64,000 bases of DNA from Bradyrhizobium sp. AZCC 1719 (GCF_036924525.1 NZ_JAZHRU010000001.1:7097001-7161000), one strand, 5' to 3'. Positions 17,325-26,839 are shown, counted from the first letter of the stretch. The notes: generated from the sequence alone by a model not told the origin. Program-made: numbers and translations.

Positions 17325-18722
17325 ATGACGATCGGGTCGAGCGGATCGAACGAGACGCCTCTGGCGCGGCAACTGGCCCGCGCTTCGCTCGCCGTCGATC
17401 TCAACCGATTCGATGAACGCGTCATCGCCAAGGCCAAGATTTGCCTTCTGGACTTTCTCTCCTGCGCATTCGAGGCGCGTCATCATCCGTGGAGCCGTCA
17501 GGCGATCGGCATCGCACGCCACAACGAGAACGGCGCAACCATCATCGGGACAAGCAAGCTTGCGACGCCAGGCGACGCGGCCTTCGCCAACGCGACGCTC
17601 GGCCATGGCTTGGTGCGCGAAGACATGCACGCCGCCAGCATCTGCCATCATGGCGTCGTGATCTGGCCGACGCTGCTCGCTCTGTCCGAGCGAACGCCGC
17701 TGTCTGGCGCCACCCTGCTCGCCGCTGCGATCGTCGGCTATGAGGCCGGCGCGCAGATCGGGCGAGCCCTCTTCAACGCCGATCTGGCGCGCCTTTATCG
17801 ACCGACAGGTCTTGTCGCACCGCTGGGAGCAGCCCTCGCGGCAAGCCGTGCGCTTGGCCTTACCGAAGATGCTGCGACGAGCGCGGTTTCGATTGCCGCC
17901 AATACATCGTCCGGCCTGAACGAGTGGCCGCATGCCGGCGGCTCGGAGATGTATTTCCATCCGGGCTTTGCCGCCCGCAACGCCATCGCAGCGATTGAAC
18001 TGGCGGAAGCCGGCGCCTACGCCTCGGAAACCATCCTCGAAGGCGAAGCTGGAATGTTTGCGGCCTACCGACGCCAGGGCGCGCCTGCCGGCATCCGGTT
18101 GTTTGCAGGCTCAGAGCCGGAAATCATGGCCGTCTACAACAAACCGGCGCCGGCCTGCAATTTTGCGCAAACCGCCGCGCAGGCCGCGTTGCGGGCGGCT
18201 CGTGAGCTTGAGAATCTGGAAGAGATCGAGGCGGTTTCGATCCTCGTCCCCGAAGCGGCGGCGCGCTATCCCGGCTGTGATTCCCAAGGGCCTTACCGGA
18301 ATCCGCTGCAAGCCAAGATGAGCATTCCCTTCAGCGTCGCAGCCGTGCTTGCCCGCGGCGCCATTGAAGAGGACAGTTACGCAGAGATCAATGACCCCAA
18401 AATCCTGCGTCTGGTCGAGCGAACCGATCTGCAATGCGATTCCAGTTTCACGGCCGCCTTCCCGGCGCAGCAGGGCGCCGAAGTCTCGATCGGCCTGCGT
18501 AACGGAAAGGCGATCCGGCAACGCCTCGACAATGTCATAGCGGCCACGCCGCAGGAAATCCGCACCCGCTTTCGACAGGCCGCCACGGACGCCATCGGCG
18601 GTAATCGCGCGCGCGGTCTGGAGGAGCTTGTCGACGGCTGCGAACGGCTCCCGGACAGCGGCGTCATCGCCAAGCAGTGCCGGCTTGAACCGGCAGAGCG
18701 GCTGCTCCGGCCAGCTTCGTGA
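17325..18722 (+). CDS. MmgE/PrpD family protein (copy 2)
   Basis: A 465-residue second member of the MmgE/PrpD superfamily. Typical parts are KAKICLLDFLSCAFEARHHP near the N-terminus, GHGLVREDMHAASICHHG (the His/Asp-rich active-site region), and NKPAPACNFAQTAAQAAL. Similarity to the copy at 14873-16216 is only family-level, so the two probably have different substrates. The ATG at 17325 has GAGGAA upstream. The gene follows the beta-hydroxyacid dehydrogenase and precedes the Liv transporter genes, suggesting uptake and breakdown of the same compound. Confidence 0.88.
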   Translation: MTIGSSGSNETPLARQLARASLAVDLNRFDERVIAKAKICLLDFLSCAFEARHHPWSRQAIGIARHNENGATIIGTSKLATPGDAAFANATLGHGLVREDMHAASICHHGVVIWPTLLALSERTPLSGATLLAAAIVGYEAGAQIGRALFNADLARLYRPTGLVAPLGAALAASRALGLTEDAATSAVSIAANTSSGLNEWPHAGGSEMYFHPGFAARNAIAAIELAEAGAYASETILEGEAGMFAAYRRQGAPAGIRLFAGSEPEIMAVYNKPAPACNFAQTAAQAALRAARELENLEEIEAVSILVPEAAARYPGCDSQGPYRNPLQAKMSIPFSVAAVLARGAIEEDSYAEINDPKILRLVERTDLQCDSSFTAAFPAQQGAEVSIGLRNGKAIRQRLDNVIAATPQEIRTRFRQAATDAIGGNRARGLEELVDGCERLPDSGVIAKQCRLEPAERLLRPAS

Positions 18723-18748
18723 TGACTGGACAAGAAAAAGGAAACGCA

Positions 18749-18826
18749 ATGACCAAACCGGGACCGATGATGCCGGCAGCAAGCCCAGGACCCACATCCT
18801 CCCGTGTGATGCGAGGTGAGCGGTGA
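18749..18826 (+). CDS. 25-codon leader ORF overlapping the livH start
   Basis: A short frame starting ATG-ACC-AAA with AAAAGGAAACGC upstream and ending in the TGA of GTGA, so its stop overlaps the GTG start of livH by the standard 4 bases. The 25-residue product is Pro/Met-rich and has no recognisable fold. The arrangement suggests translational coupling: ribosomes finishing the leader could restart on livH. Whether the peptide itself matters is unknown. Confidence 0.4.
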   Translation: MTKPGPMMPAASPGPTSSRVMRGER

Positions 18827-19773
18827 CCGCAGCGCTGGAAGGCTTTCTGCAGGCCTTGACCGCCGGACTTCTGATCGGTGCGGTCTATGGCCTGATGTGT
18901 GTCGGGCTCGGCCTGATTTTCGGCGTCATGCGGGTCATCAACTTCGCCCAGGGCGATTTCATGATGCTCGGCATGTATGCGGCGTTCTATTTCTTCACCG
19001 CGCTCGGCGTGCAAGCCACTTTCGGCAACGCCTTTGGGCCGTTCGTGGCTATTCTCCTTGCCGGTCCAGTGCTCGCGGTGTTCGGTTACGCGATCCATCT
19101 CGTCCTGATCTCGCGCGTATCGGGCACGCGCACCACCTCCCTCGAGGGTGAAGGTCACTACGCCCAGCTCATTCTGACGCTTGGGATCGCGCTGATCCTG
19201 CAGAACGGCGGCCTGATCGTGTTCGGTTCGGTGCTGGCGTCGATCCGCACGCCGCTGTCGAGCTCGGCCTGGGAGCTCGGGCCCCTGTTCAATGACATCA
19301 GTGTGTTCGTCAACAAGGCGCGCGGCATCGACGCTGTGGTCTCGCTGGTAACGATGATACTGCTGACCCTGTTGATCACGCGATCGCGGCTCGGAAAGTC
19401 GCTGCGGGCCGCAGCCGACAATCCGACGGCGGCAACCTATATGGGGATCGACGTCGATCGCGCGCATCGCGTTGCCTTCGCGCTCGGCACCGGCATAACA
19501 GCGATTGCCGGCGGCCTGCTCGCCACCAATTATCCATTTCATCCCTTTGTCGGCGTCGAATACGTCATCGTCATGTATGCCGGCGTCGTGCTCGGCGGCA
19601 TGGGCAGCATCATCGGCGCCTTCTGGGGCGGCATGACCATCGGCCTGGTGCAGCAGATGTCGACGCTGGTGCTGCCGACGCAACTGCAGAACGCCGCGAT
19701 CTTCGTCGTCTTCCTCCTGATCATCTTCTTCCGTCCGCAAGGCTTCTTCGGACGCATGGTCGAGAGGACGTGA
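18823..19773 (+). CDS. livH: Branched-chain amino-acid-type ABC transporter permease (LivH)
   Basis: A 316-residue inner-membrane permease with eight or so hydrophobic segments and the family signatures GLMCVGLGLIFGVMRVINFA followed by QGDFMMLGMY. The C-terminal EAA-like loop region contains ADNPTAATYMGIDVDR and VVLGGMGSIIGAFWGG. It would form the membrane channel with the LivM part of the next protein. The start is the GTG at 18823, overlapping the stop of a 25-codon leader. It leads the operon livH - livM/G - livF - receptor 1 - receptor 2 - CMD - SDR. Substrate likely a carboxylate linked to the catabolic genes around it. Confidence 0.93.
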   Translation: MTAALEGFLQALTAGLLIGAVYGLMCVGLGLIFGVMRVINFAQGDFMMLGMYAAFYFFTALGVQATFGNAFGPFVAILLAGPVLAVFGYAIHLVLISRVSGTRTTSLEGEGHYAQLILTLGIALILQNGGLIVFGSVLASIRTPLSSSAWELGPLFNDISVFVNKARGIDAVVSLVTMILLTLLITRSRLGKSLRAAADNPTAATYMGIDVDRAHRVAFALGTGITAIAGGLLATNYPFHPFVGVEYVIVMYAGVVLGGMGSIIGAFWGGMTIGLVQQMSTLVLPTQLQNAAIFVVFLLIIFFRPQGFFGRMVERT

Positions 19774-19775
19774 CG

Positions 19776-21548
19776 ATGCAAAACCTGCGATCGCTCCTCC
19801 CCATTCTGATCTTCACAGCGCTCTATGCCGTGCTGTCGCTGAGCGTCACCAATTCGTACTACCAACTGGTGATGACGCTGGTGCCGGTGTGGGCGGTGTT
19901 CGGCCTGTCGTGGAACCTGCTCAGCGGCTACACCGGCCTGATCTCGTTCGGCCATGCCGCGTTCTTTGGAATTGGCGCCTACACCACAGCGCTCGGTCAG
20001 ATCTATTTCGACCTTTCGCCGTGGATGCTGATCCCGATTGCAGCCATGCTCGGCGGCATCGCCGGGTTCCTGATCGGATTTCCGACATTCCGGCTGTCGG
20101 GACACTACTTCGCGCTGGCGATGCTCGCCTATCCGCTCGCCATTCTCTACGTGTTCGAATGGCTCGGCTTCCAGGAAGTCACGTTGCCGATCAAGCGCGA
20201 CAATCCGATCGCCTACATGCAATTTGCGGATCCCCGTCTCTACACGTTGCTGGCGCTCGCCATGATGCTAGGGACGATCCTGCTCACCCGGGTGATCGAA
20301 AAATCGCGGTTCGGCATGGCGCTGCTGGCGATCAAGCAGAACGAAGCCGCGGCCGAAGCAGCCGGCATCAACACGCTGGCCTGGAAGCTGCGCGCGATCA
20401 CCCTGAGCGGAGCGATTGCCGGGGCAATCGGCGCCTTCTACGCCGTCGTGCTGCTGGTGGTGACCCCGCAATCAGTGTTCGGCATGCTGGTTTCCGCGCA
20501 GGCGCTGACGGTCGCCATGTTCGGTGGGGTAGGAACAGTCTGGGGACCGGTGATCGGCTCCGTGATCCTGATCCCGCTTGCCGAAACGCTCAACGCAGAA
20601 GCAGGTTCGCGCTTTCCCGGCATTCAAGGCGTGATCTTCGGACTTGCGATCATATCCGTCATCCTGGTTGCGCCTGAGGGACTGTTCTGGAAACTGCGCG
20701 ATTTCTTGCGGAAGCGAGTGACCTCACCCGCTGTAGCGAGCCCGAGCGCGCCGGTTCAACCTGCTGCCGCCATCGCCAATCCGTCCCGTCCGGAACGATC
20801 CAGGGGCGCGGGCGAAGTGGTGCTCGAAGTCCGCAACCTGTCGCGCTCCTTTGGCGGGCTGAAAGCCGTCCAGAACGTCAGCTTCAAACTGCGGCGCAAC
20901 GAGATCCTTGGAATCATCGGTCCGAACGGCGCCGGAAAGACCACGCTGTTCAACCTGCTGAACGGATTCCTGCGACCCGGCACCGGCGAGGTTCTCCTCG
21001 ACGGGCGCGACATGTCAGGCCGCAAGCCGCACGAGCTCTGCGAGGCCGGTATCGGCCGGACCTTCCAGATCATGCGCCCGTTCTTGCGTATGTCGATCTC
21101 GGACAATGTCGTTGTGGGCGCCTATGTCCGCGCGAAAACAGACGCCGAAGCCAGGCAGTTGGCGACCGAGGCGATCGCGCGTGTCGGCCTGTCCGATATT
21201 GCCGACCGCATCGCCGGCGAACTCACGACCAAGGAGCTGCGGCTGATGGAATTGGCCCGCGCGCTCGCCGGGCAACCGCGAATCCTGTTGCTCGACGAAA
21301 CACTGGCGGGCCTCGGGCATGACGAAGCCAACGAGGTCGTGGCGGTGATCCAGCGTCTCGCCCGCGACGGCATGACGATCGCGATCATCGAGCACACCAT
21401 GCAGGCCATGGTCCGCCTGGTCGATAGTTTCCTCGTTCTCGACCATGGCGCCGTCATTGTGGAGGGCGAACCGGAAGCCGTCACGCGCGACAGCCGCGTC
21501 ATCGAGGCCTATCTCGGCAAGAAATGGGTGGCCCATGCTCCACATTGA
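19776..21548 (+). CDS. Fused LivM permease and LivG ATP-binding protein
   Basis: A 590-residue fusion. Residues 1 to about 320 are a LivM-type permease (GLSWNLLSGYTGLISFGHAA, FFGIGAYTTA, GVGTVWGPVIGSVIL). After a Pro/Ala-rich linker (about 325-345, SPSAPVQPAAAIANPSRPER), the rest is a LivG-type ATPase with Walker A GPNGAGKTT and the Liv-specific GIGRTFQIMRPFLRMS. Walker B is RILLLDETLAGLG. The ABC signature is atypical: the usual LSGGQ is replaced by LTTKELRLMELARAL, as in several LivG proteins. The start was set at the ATG at 19776, since AGAGG is 8 bases upstream; a GTG at 19770 is also in frame. Such fusions are known in Rhizobiales. Confidence 0.92.
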   Translation: MQNLRSLLPILIFTALYAVLSLSVTNSYYQLVMTLVPVWAVFGLSWNLLSGYTGLISFGHAAFFGIGAYTTALGQIYFDLSPWMLIPIAAMLGGIAGFLIGFPTFRLSGHYFALAMLAYPLAILYVFEWLGFQEVTLPIKRDNPIAYMQFADPRLYTLLALAMMLGTILLTRVIEKSRFGMALLAIKQNEAAAEAAGINTLAWKLRAITLSGAIAGAIGAFYAVVLLVVTPQSVFGMLVSAQALTVAMFGGVGTVWGPVIGSVILIPLAETLNAEAGSRFPGIQGVIFGLAIISVILVAPEGLFWKLRDFLRKRVTSPAVASPSAPVQPAAAIANPSRPERSRGAGEVVLEVRNLSRSFGGLKAVQNVSFKLRRNEILGIIGPNGAGKTTLFNLLNGFLRPGTGEVLLDGRDMSGRKPHELCEAGIGRTFQIMRPFLRMSISDNVVVGAYVRAKTDAEARQLATEAIARVGLSDIADRIAGELTTKELRLMELARALAGQPRILLLDETLAGLGHDEANEVVAVIQRLARDGMTIAIIEHTMQAMVRLVDSFLVLDHGAVIVEGEPEAVTRDSRVIEAYLGKKWVAHAPH

Positions 21549-22242
21549 AGGGCTGACCGCCGGCTATTCGGCAATTCCGGTTCTGAACGGCGTCTCGATC
21601 AAGGTCGAACAGGGCCAGTTCGTCGCTATCGTCGGCCCGAACGGCGCCGGCAAGACCACGCTGTTCAAGGCGATCTCCGGAATCGTGCGGCCAAGCGCCG
21701 GTACGATCACCTTCGAGGGGACCGACCTGTTGTCGGTTCATCCCGCGCGTCGTCCCCATCTCGGCATCGCCCATGTTCCCGAAGGCCGCCAGGTTTTTCC
21801 CTCGCTCACCGTGATGGAAAATCTCGAGATGGGCGCGATGACCGAAGCAGGCCACCGCGACTGGAAGCGCAACATCGAGCGCATCTTCGACTGGCTGCCC
21901 GTGCTCGCCGAGCGCCGCGACCAGTTCGCGGGAACGTTGTCAGGCGGACAGCAGCAGATGCTGGCGATCGGCCGGGGATTGGCGTCTTCGCCAAAGCTTC
22001 TGATGCTGGATGAACCTTCGATGGGGCTCGCACCCACTGTAGCCGATTTCATCTTCGAACGGCTGATCGAGATTCGCCGGCAGTCGAAGCTGACAATCCT
22101 GCTGGTCGAACAGCGCGTGGCGGAAGCACTGGAATCCGCCGATCACGGCTACGTCCTCGAAGCCGGCCGCGTCGCGCTCCAGGGCAACAACGAAACCTTG
22201 CGCGCGGACGACCGCGTGCGCAAGGCCTATCTCGGCATGTGA
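21535..22242 (+). CDS. livF: Branched-chain amino-acid-type ABC transporter ATP-binding protein (LivF)
   Basis: A 235-residue ABC ATPase with Walker A GPNGAGKTT, signature LSGGQQQMLAIGRGLASSPK, Walker B LLMLDEPSMGLAP and the LivF-type HVPEGRQVFPSLTV. It would energise the transporter as a heterodimer with the LivG half of the preceding fusion protein. The ATG at 21535 lies inside the end of that gene (14-base overlap), so translation is coupled. The receptor genes follow 33 bases downstream. Confidence 0.94.
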   Translation: MLHIEGLTAGYSAIPVLNGVSIKVEQGQFVAIVGPNGAGKTTLFKAISGIVRPSAGTITFEGTDLLSVHPARRPHLGIAHVPEGRQVFPSLTVMENLEMGAMTEAGHRDWKRNIERIFDWLPVLAERRDQFAGTLSGGQQQMLAIGRGLASSPKLLMLDEPSMGLAPTVADFIFERLIEIRRQSKLTILLVEQRVAEALESADHGYVLEAGRVALQGNNETLRADDRVRKAYLGM

Positions 22243-22275
22243 CAACGAACGATCAACAAGCCATTGGGAGGAAAA

Positions 22276-23535
22276 ATGAGCCAGCAAAGAGAAGCCAACA
22301 AGGCATCCAAAAAGTCGCTCACGCGCCGGACAGTGCTTTCCGGCGCGGCCGCCATGGGACTTTCGACGATCGCGCGGGCGCAGGCGCCGGCCGAGGTCAA
22401 GGTCGGCCTGATCGTGCCGCTTTCCGGCATCTATACCCGCCCTGGCCAGGTGATGCGCATGGGCGCGGAGATGGGCATTGAGCACATCAATGCGCAGGGC
22501 GGCATCAAGTCGCTTGGCGGCGCCAAACTCAAGCTGGTCGTGATCGATTGCGGCGATACCACCGAGAAGGCCAAGAACGCCGCGCAGCGCATGGTGGCGC
22601 AGGAGACCGATCTGGTCGCCGCGACCGGATCATATCTCAGCTCCTTCACGCTGGCGGTCACCGAGGTCACCGAGCGCGCCGAACTGCCGATGCTCACCCT
22701 CTCTTATTCGGACCTGCTCACTGAGCGTGGCTTCAAATACATCTTCCAGACCGCGGCACCCGCAAGCCGGCAGTCGGAACTCGGCCTGCCCGAGCTGATG
22801 AAGCTCGCCGAGAACGCATCGGGCAAGCGTCCGAAGAAGGTCGCGATGCTGATGGACAATACGGCGACGTCGGTTGCGACCGCGAAGGCGCTGAAGGAGA
22901 AGATCTTCGCGCAGGAAGACCTTCAGTTGATCCTGGAGGAAGTCTGGACACCGCCGCTTTCCGACGCCACGCCGCTGATCCAGAAGGTCAGGTCGGCCCG
23001 TCCCGACCTGCTGCTCTTCATGCCCAATGCAGTATCCGACGCCAAACTCGGCCTTGAGAAAATCAACGAGTTCGGACTGGGCCAGGGCAAGATTCCCACG
23101 GTCTCGTTCTCGATCACGATTGCCGAACCAGACATGCTGCAAAGCGTCAGTCCCGAAGTCGTCCAGGGCATCATGACGGTCGTCGCGAACTGGGGTTCGA
23201 AGGGCCATGAGGAGCTGATCGCCGAGCTCAAGGCCAAGTACAAGGAGCCCTGGATGACGCAGAACGTCATCTCGACCTATGGCGACATGTGGCTGATGAA
23301 GCTGGCGCTCGAGAAGGCCGCCAAGGCCGATCGGCGCGCGGTTGCGGAAGCGTTCCGGACAATGGATGGCGGCCCTTCGAAACACTACCCCGGCGGTCAG
23401 TTGAGGTTCGATGAAAAGGGCCGTCGGGTCGGCGCCGGCGTGGTGGTCGTGCAGTGGCAGTCGGGTGTGCCCGTCACCGTCTATCCGCCCGATCTCGCGC
23501 AGGCGGCGCCTTTCTGGCCGAAGAAGTCTTCCTGA
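22276..23535 (+). CDS. ABC transporter substrate-binding protein, receptor 1
   Basis: A 419-residue periplasmic receptor of the Liv/HAAT type. A twin-arginine-like signal is present (LTRRTVLSGAAAMGLSTIAR, ending ARAQA). The mature protein begins VKVGLIVPLSGIYTRPGQVM, with DCGDTTEKAKNAAQRMVAQE as the next conserved block. It is closely similar along its whole length to the product of the next gene, so the pair arose by tandem duplication. The start is the ATG at 22276 with GGGAGGAAAA upstream. It belongs to the livH-M/G-F operon and supplies ligand to that transporter. Confidence 0.93.
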   Translation: MSQQREANKASKKSLTRRTVLSGAAAMGLSTIARAQAPAEVKVGLIVPLSGIYTRPGQVMRMGAEMGIEHINAQGGIKSLGGAKLKLVVIDCGDTTEKAKNAAQRMVAQETDLVAATGSYLSSFTLAVTEVTERAELPMLTLSYSDLLTERGFKYIFQTAAPASRQSELGLPELMKLAENASGKRPKKVAMLMDNTATSVATAKALKEKIFAQEDLQLILEEVWTPPLSDATPLIQKVRSARPDLLLFMPNAVSDAKLGLEKINEFGLGQGKIPTVSFSITIAEPDMLQSVSPEVVQGIMTVVANWGSKGHEELIAELKAKYKEPWMTQNVISTYGDMWLMKLALEKAAKADRRAVAEAFRTMDGGPSKHYPGGQLRFDEKGRRVGAGVVVVQWQSGVPVTVYPPDLAQAAPFWPKKSS

Positions 23536-23575
23536 TCTGAACAAGCCTCTCGGAGATTTTCAAGGAGTCATTGTC

Positions 23576-24796
23576 ATGAGCAAGATTACGCGACGAACGC
23601 TGCTTGCCGGCGCCTCGATCGGACTAATGGCACCCCGTGCGTGGGCGCAAGCACCATCTGAAGTGAAAGTTGGATTGCTGGTGCCGGTCTCCGGTCTCTA
23701 TGCACGGCCGGGGCTGGTGATGCGCCATGGGGCCGAGATGGCCGTGGACCACATCAACGCGCTGGGCGGCGTGAAGTCGCTGGGCGGCGCCAAGCTCAAG
23801 CTGGTCGTCCTCGATTCCGGCGACACGACGGAAAAGGCGAAGAACGCGGCGCAGCGCATGGTGGCGCAGGAGCCAGATCTGGTGGCGGCCAGCGGCGCCT
23901 ATCTGAGCTCGTTTACGCTCGCGGTCACCGAAGTGACGGAGCGCGCCAATCTACCGGTCCTCACCCTCTCCTACTCCGATCTGATCACCGATCGCGGCTT
24001 CAAATACGTCTTCCAAACGTCTGCGACCGCCGGCTCCCAGGCCAAGCAGGCCCTGCCGCAAATCGTGAAGCTTGCCGAAACCGCTTCCGGCAAGAAGCCC
24101 AAGACGGTTGCGATCGTCACCGACAATACCGGTGCATCGGTCGCCTCGGCGAAGTCGATGCGGGAAGGCCTGCTTGCCGAAAACGGGCTGCAACTGATCG
24201 TCGACGAAACCTTCACCCCGCCGCTCGCCGACGCCACCTCGCTGGTGCAAAAGGTCCGAGCGGCAAGGCCCGACCTGCTCTTCTTCCTGCCGACCGTGAT
24301 TTCCGACGCTAAACTGCTGCTCGAGAAGATGAACGAGTTTGGCCTGGGACAAGGCAAGATCCCGACCATTTCGTTCGGCATCGCCATCGCCGAGCCCGAC
24401 ATGCTGCAGACCGTCAGCCCGGAATTGCTGCAGGGCGTGCTCACCTGCGTCGCTAGCTGGGGCGCCAAGGGGCACGAGGCGTTGATCGCCGAGCTCAAAT
24501 CCCGCTACAAGGAACCGTGGATGACGCAGAACGCGATCTCCACCTATGGCGACATGTGGATCATCAAGGACGCGCTGGAGAAGGCCGGCAAGGCCGACCG
24601 GGTCGCGGTCGCCGACGCGTTACGCTCCATGGACGGCGGCCCCTCGAAATATTATCCGCTCGGCGAGATCAAGTTCGACGAAAAAGGCCGTCGCGTCGGC
24701 GCCGGCATGACCATCGTGCAGTGGCAGTCCGGCGTACCCGTCACCGTCTTCCCGCCGCAACTGGCCTTGGCCCAGCCGTTCTGGCCCAAGAACTAA
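23576..24796 (+). CDS. ABC transporter substrate-binding protein, receptor 2 (tandem paralogue)
   Basis: A 406-residue paralogue of the preceding receptor, with shared blocks such as DTTEKAKNAAQRMVAQEPDL, YLSSFTLAVTEVTERANLPV and WQSGVPVTVFPPQLA. The signal peptide is again twin-arginine-like (ITRRTLLAGASIGLMAPRAW, ending AWAQA). The ATG at 23576 has AAGGAG 8 bases upstream; the frame is open further upstream inside the previous gene but without signals. Two receptors for one transporter suggest a wider or two-step ligand range. Confidence 0.93.
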   Translation: MSKITRRTLLAGASIGLMAPRAWAQAPSEVKVGLLVPVSGLYARPGLVMRHGAEMAVDHINALGGVKSLGGAKLKLVVLDSGDTTEKAKNAAQRMVAQEPDLVAASGAYLSSFTLAVTEVTERANLPVLTLSYSDLITDRGFKYVFQTSATAGSQAKQALPQIVKLAETASGKKPKTVAIVTDNTGASVASAKSMREGLLAENGLQLIVDETFTPPLADATSLVQKVRAARPDLLFFLPTVISDAKLLLEKMNEFGLGQGKIPTISFGIAIAEPDMLQTVSPELLQGVLTCVASWGAKGHEALIAELKSRYKEPWMTQNAISTYGDMWIIKDALEKAGKADRVAVADALRSMDGGPSKYYPLGEIKFDEKGRRVGAGMTIVQWQSGVPVTVFPPQLALAQPFWPKN

Positions 24797-24819
24797 CCCT
24801 CAAGGATCTGGAAACCGTC

Positions 24820-25203
24820 ATGGACAAGGCAACCTACGACCGCGGACTCAAAATTCGCAAAAGCGTTCTCGGTGATGAATTCGTCGACAAAGCCATTGCG
24901 ACGGCCGATGACTTCAATCGTCCGATGCAGGACCTCACGACGGAATACTGCTGGGGCTATGTGTGGGGCCGTGACGGCCTTTCGCACAAAACTCGCAGTT
25001 TCCTCAACCTCGCGATGCTGTGCGCGCTCAATCGCCCGCACGAGCTCAAGACTCACGTTCGGGGCGCGCTGACCAACGGCGCCACCCGCGAGGAAATACG
25101 CGAAGTGTTCATGCAGGTCGCAATCTATTGCGGCGTGCCGGCCGGCGTCGACGCCTTTCGCAATGCGCGGGAAGTCTTCGCCGAGCTGGATCAGAAGAAG
25201 TAA
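24820..25203 (+). CDS. Carboxymuconolactone decarboxylase family protein (copy 2)
   Basis: A 127-residue CMD-family protein, closely related to the one at 14448-14828 (both contain a TEYCWG/TEFCWG-like block, ALNRPHELK, and YCG-PxG-DAFRNARE). The ATG at 24820 is 23 bases after the second receptor gene. Earlier in-frame codons would place the start inside that gene and are unlikely. It lacks the AhpD CxxC motif. It probably catalyses a cofactor-free step on the transported substrate. Duplication of this gene on both sides of the transporter ties the two blocks into one pathway. Confidence 0.88.
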   Translation: MDKATYDRGLKIRKSVLGDEFVDKAIATADDFNRPMQDLTTEYCWGYVWGRDGLSHKTRSFLNLAMLCALNRPHELKTHVRGALTNGATREEIREVFMQVAIYCGVPAGVDAFRNAREVFAELDQKK

Positions 25204-25220
25204 CCGGAGCCGCAACCGCG

Positions 25221-25991
25221 ATGCTGAAGGGAAAGCGGGCACTCGTGACCGGCGCGACGGCAGGACTGGGACTTGCCGTAGCGGAAAGCCTTGCCGGTGC
25301 GGGCGCCAACATCGTCCTTCATGATCTCGTCGACCCCAAAGCGACGGCAGACCAGCTTCGCTCCCGCTTTGATGTCGAGGTGACGAGCGTTGCCGCGGAC
25401 CTGTCGCAGCGCGCATCCATCGAAGCCATGATGGCCGATCTGCTCGGGCTGGGCGCAATCGACATCCTGGTGAACAACGCCGTGGTCCGGCATTTCGCGC
25501 CGGTCGAGAATTTCGCACCGGAGCGATGGGACGAAGCGCTGGCCGTCAATCTGTCGGCGCCGTTTCACCTGATCCGCCTGGCATTACCTGCGATGAAGGC
25601 ACGCAATTGGGGCCGCATCATCAACATGGCCTCGATCTACTCCACCCGCGCCGTGGCCGACCGCATCGACTACGTGACAACCAAGACCGCCATCCTCGGC
25701 ATGACCCGGGCCGTCGCGATCGAAACGGCAACGAGCGGAATCACCTGCAACGCGATCAGCCCGGGCACCCTACCGACGCCGGCGATCCAGCGAAAGATTG
25801 CATCGATTGCAGCCGATGAAAGCCGGGCCGTTGACGAGACGACGCGCGACTATCTGGCGGCTCGGCAGCCGAGCGGACGGTTCATTGGGATGGAAAGCGT
25901 CGGAGCGATGGTTGTTTTCCTTTCCAGCCCGGCTGGACAGGACATCACCGGCGCGACCCTGCCGATCGATGGAGGCTGGGCCGCCGCATGA
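25221..25991 (+). CDS. SDR family oxidoreductase
   Basis: A 256-residue short-chain dehydrogenase. The nucleotide-binding motif GATAGLGLAVAESLAG, the NNAVVRHFAPVENF block (NNAG is here NNAV), the catalytic Ser in INMASIYS, and the YVTTK catalytic Tyr/Lys pair are all visible. The C-terminal GAxxxIDGGW motif is complete. It would oxidise or reduce an alcohol or ketone with NAD(P)(H). The ATG at 25221 is 17 bases after the CMD gene, so it is the last clear member of the transporter operon. Substrate unknown. Confidence 0.92.
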   Translation: MLKGKRALVTGATAGLGLAVAESLAGAGANIVLHDLVDPKATADQLRSRFDVEVTSVAADLSQRASIEAMMADLLGLGAIDILVNNAVVRHFAPVENFAPERWDEALAVNLSAPFHLIRLALPAMKARNWGRIINMASIYSTRAVADRIDYVTTKTAILGMTRAVAIETATSGITCNAISPGTLPTPAIQRKIASIAADESRAVDETTRDYLAARQPSGRFIGMESVGAMVVFLSSPAGQDITGATLPIDGGWAAA

Positions 25992-26071
25992 GCACGAATG
26001 TCCGATTGCGGAGATGATGATTCTGCCCGTAAATCGCTATTGAACCAATGCCGGTACCAGGGCGGTAGACG

Positions 26072-26788
26072 ATGAACAAACGCGGTGAATTGCAATTCAC
26101 GCTTCGAATCGAGGACGTTCCGACCGTTCGCTCGATGGTCGCGCAAAAGCTGCGCGGAGCGATCATGTCGGGAAGGCTGAAGCCGGGCCAGCGCCTGGTC
26201 GAACGGGAGCTTTGCGAGATGATGGGCGTGAGCCGGCCGTCCATCCGCGAGGCGCTCCGGGTGTTGGAGGCGGATGGTCTCGTCAAGACGGTCCCTCACC
26301 GCGGTCCGGTGGTCAGCACCATCAGTCTCGAGGAAGCAAAGCAGTTGTACGCGGCGCGCGCCGTGCTCGAAGGATTTGCCGGCCGTGAATGCGCCCGTCT
26401 CCGCGATCCGGACGTGGTACGCAGAATTGGGGAAGCGCTGGCGCGGCTGAAGGCGGCATTCGCCGAGGGCGACTTGACCGCCGCCCTGGAAGCCAAGACG
26501 GATTTCTATGCGGCAATGATTGGCGGCTGCCAGAACGCCTTCATCGAGCGAATGCTCAGACCGCTGCACGACCGCATTACGCTGCTGCGGATTACCTCGA
26601 TGTCGCATCCGAAACGTATCAACAAGAGCTTGCGCGAAGTCACCGCGATCTGGCGCGCGATCCAGAGTGGCGATCCCGATCTCGCCGAGCAGTGTTGCGT
26701 CGACCACGTCAAGGCGGCCGCGGTGGCCGCGCTCAGCATGATCGAGCAATCATCCGCTCCAAAGGAAAAAGCAGTGGCGGAGGAATAG
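26072..26788 (+). CDS. GntR family transcriptional regulator (FCD/FadR subfamily)
   Basis: A 238-residue regulator with an N-terminal GntR winged helix (KLRGAIMSGRLKPGQRLVER, MMGVSRPSIREALRVLEADG) and an all-helical FCD ligand domain (about residues 90-220; the pattern of Asp/His ligands includes EAKTDFYAAMI and CVDHVKAA). FCD members often sense organic acids. It follows the SDR gene by 80 bases on the same strand and precedes a Bug receptor. It is a good candidate for the regulator of the transporter and PrpD-type genes, though no operator was identified. Confidence 0.92.
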   Translation: MNKRGELQFTLRIEDVPTVRSMVAQKLRGAIMSGRLKPGQRLVERELCEMMGVSRPSIREALRVLEADGLVKTVPHRGPVVSTISLEEAKQLYAARAVLEGFAGRECARLRDPDVVRRIGEALARLKAAFAEGDLTAALEAKTDFYAAMIGGCQNAFIERMLRPLHDRITLLRITSMSHPKRINKSLREVTAIWRAIQSGDPDLAEQCCVDHVKAAAVAALSMIEQSSAPKEKAVAEE

Positions 26789-26839
26789 CCGGAACCGGCC
26801 AAGGCTTCTTGACAGACCGACGGCAGATAGGAAATTGCA

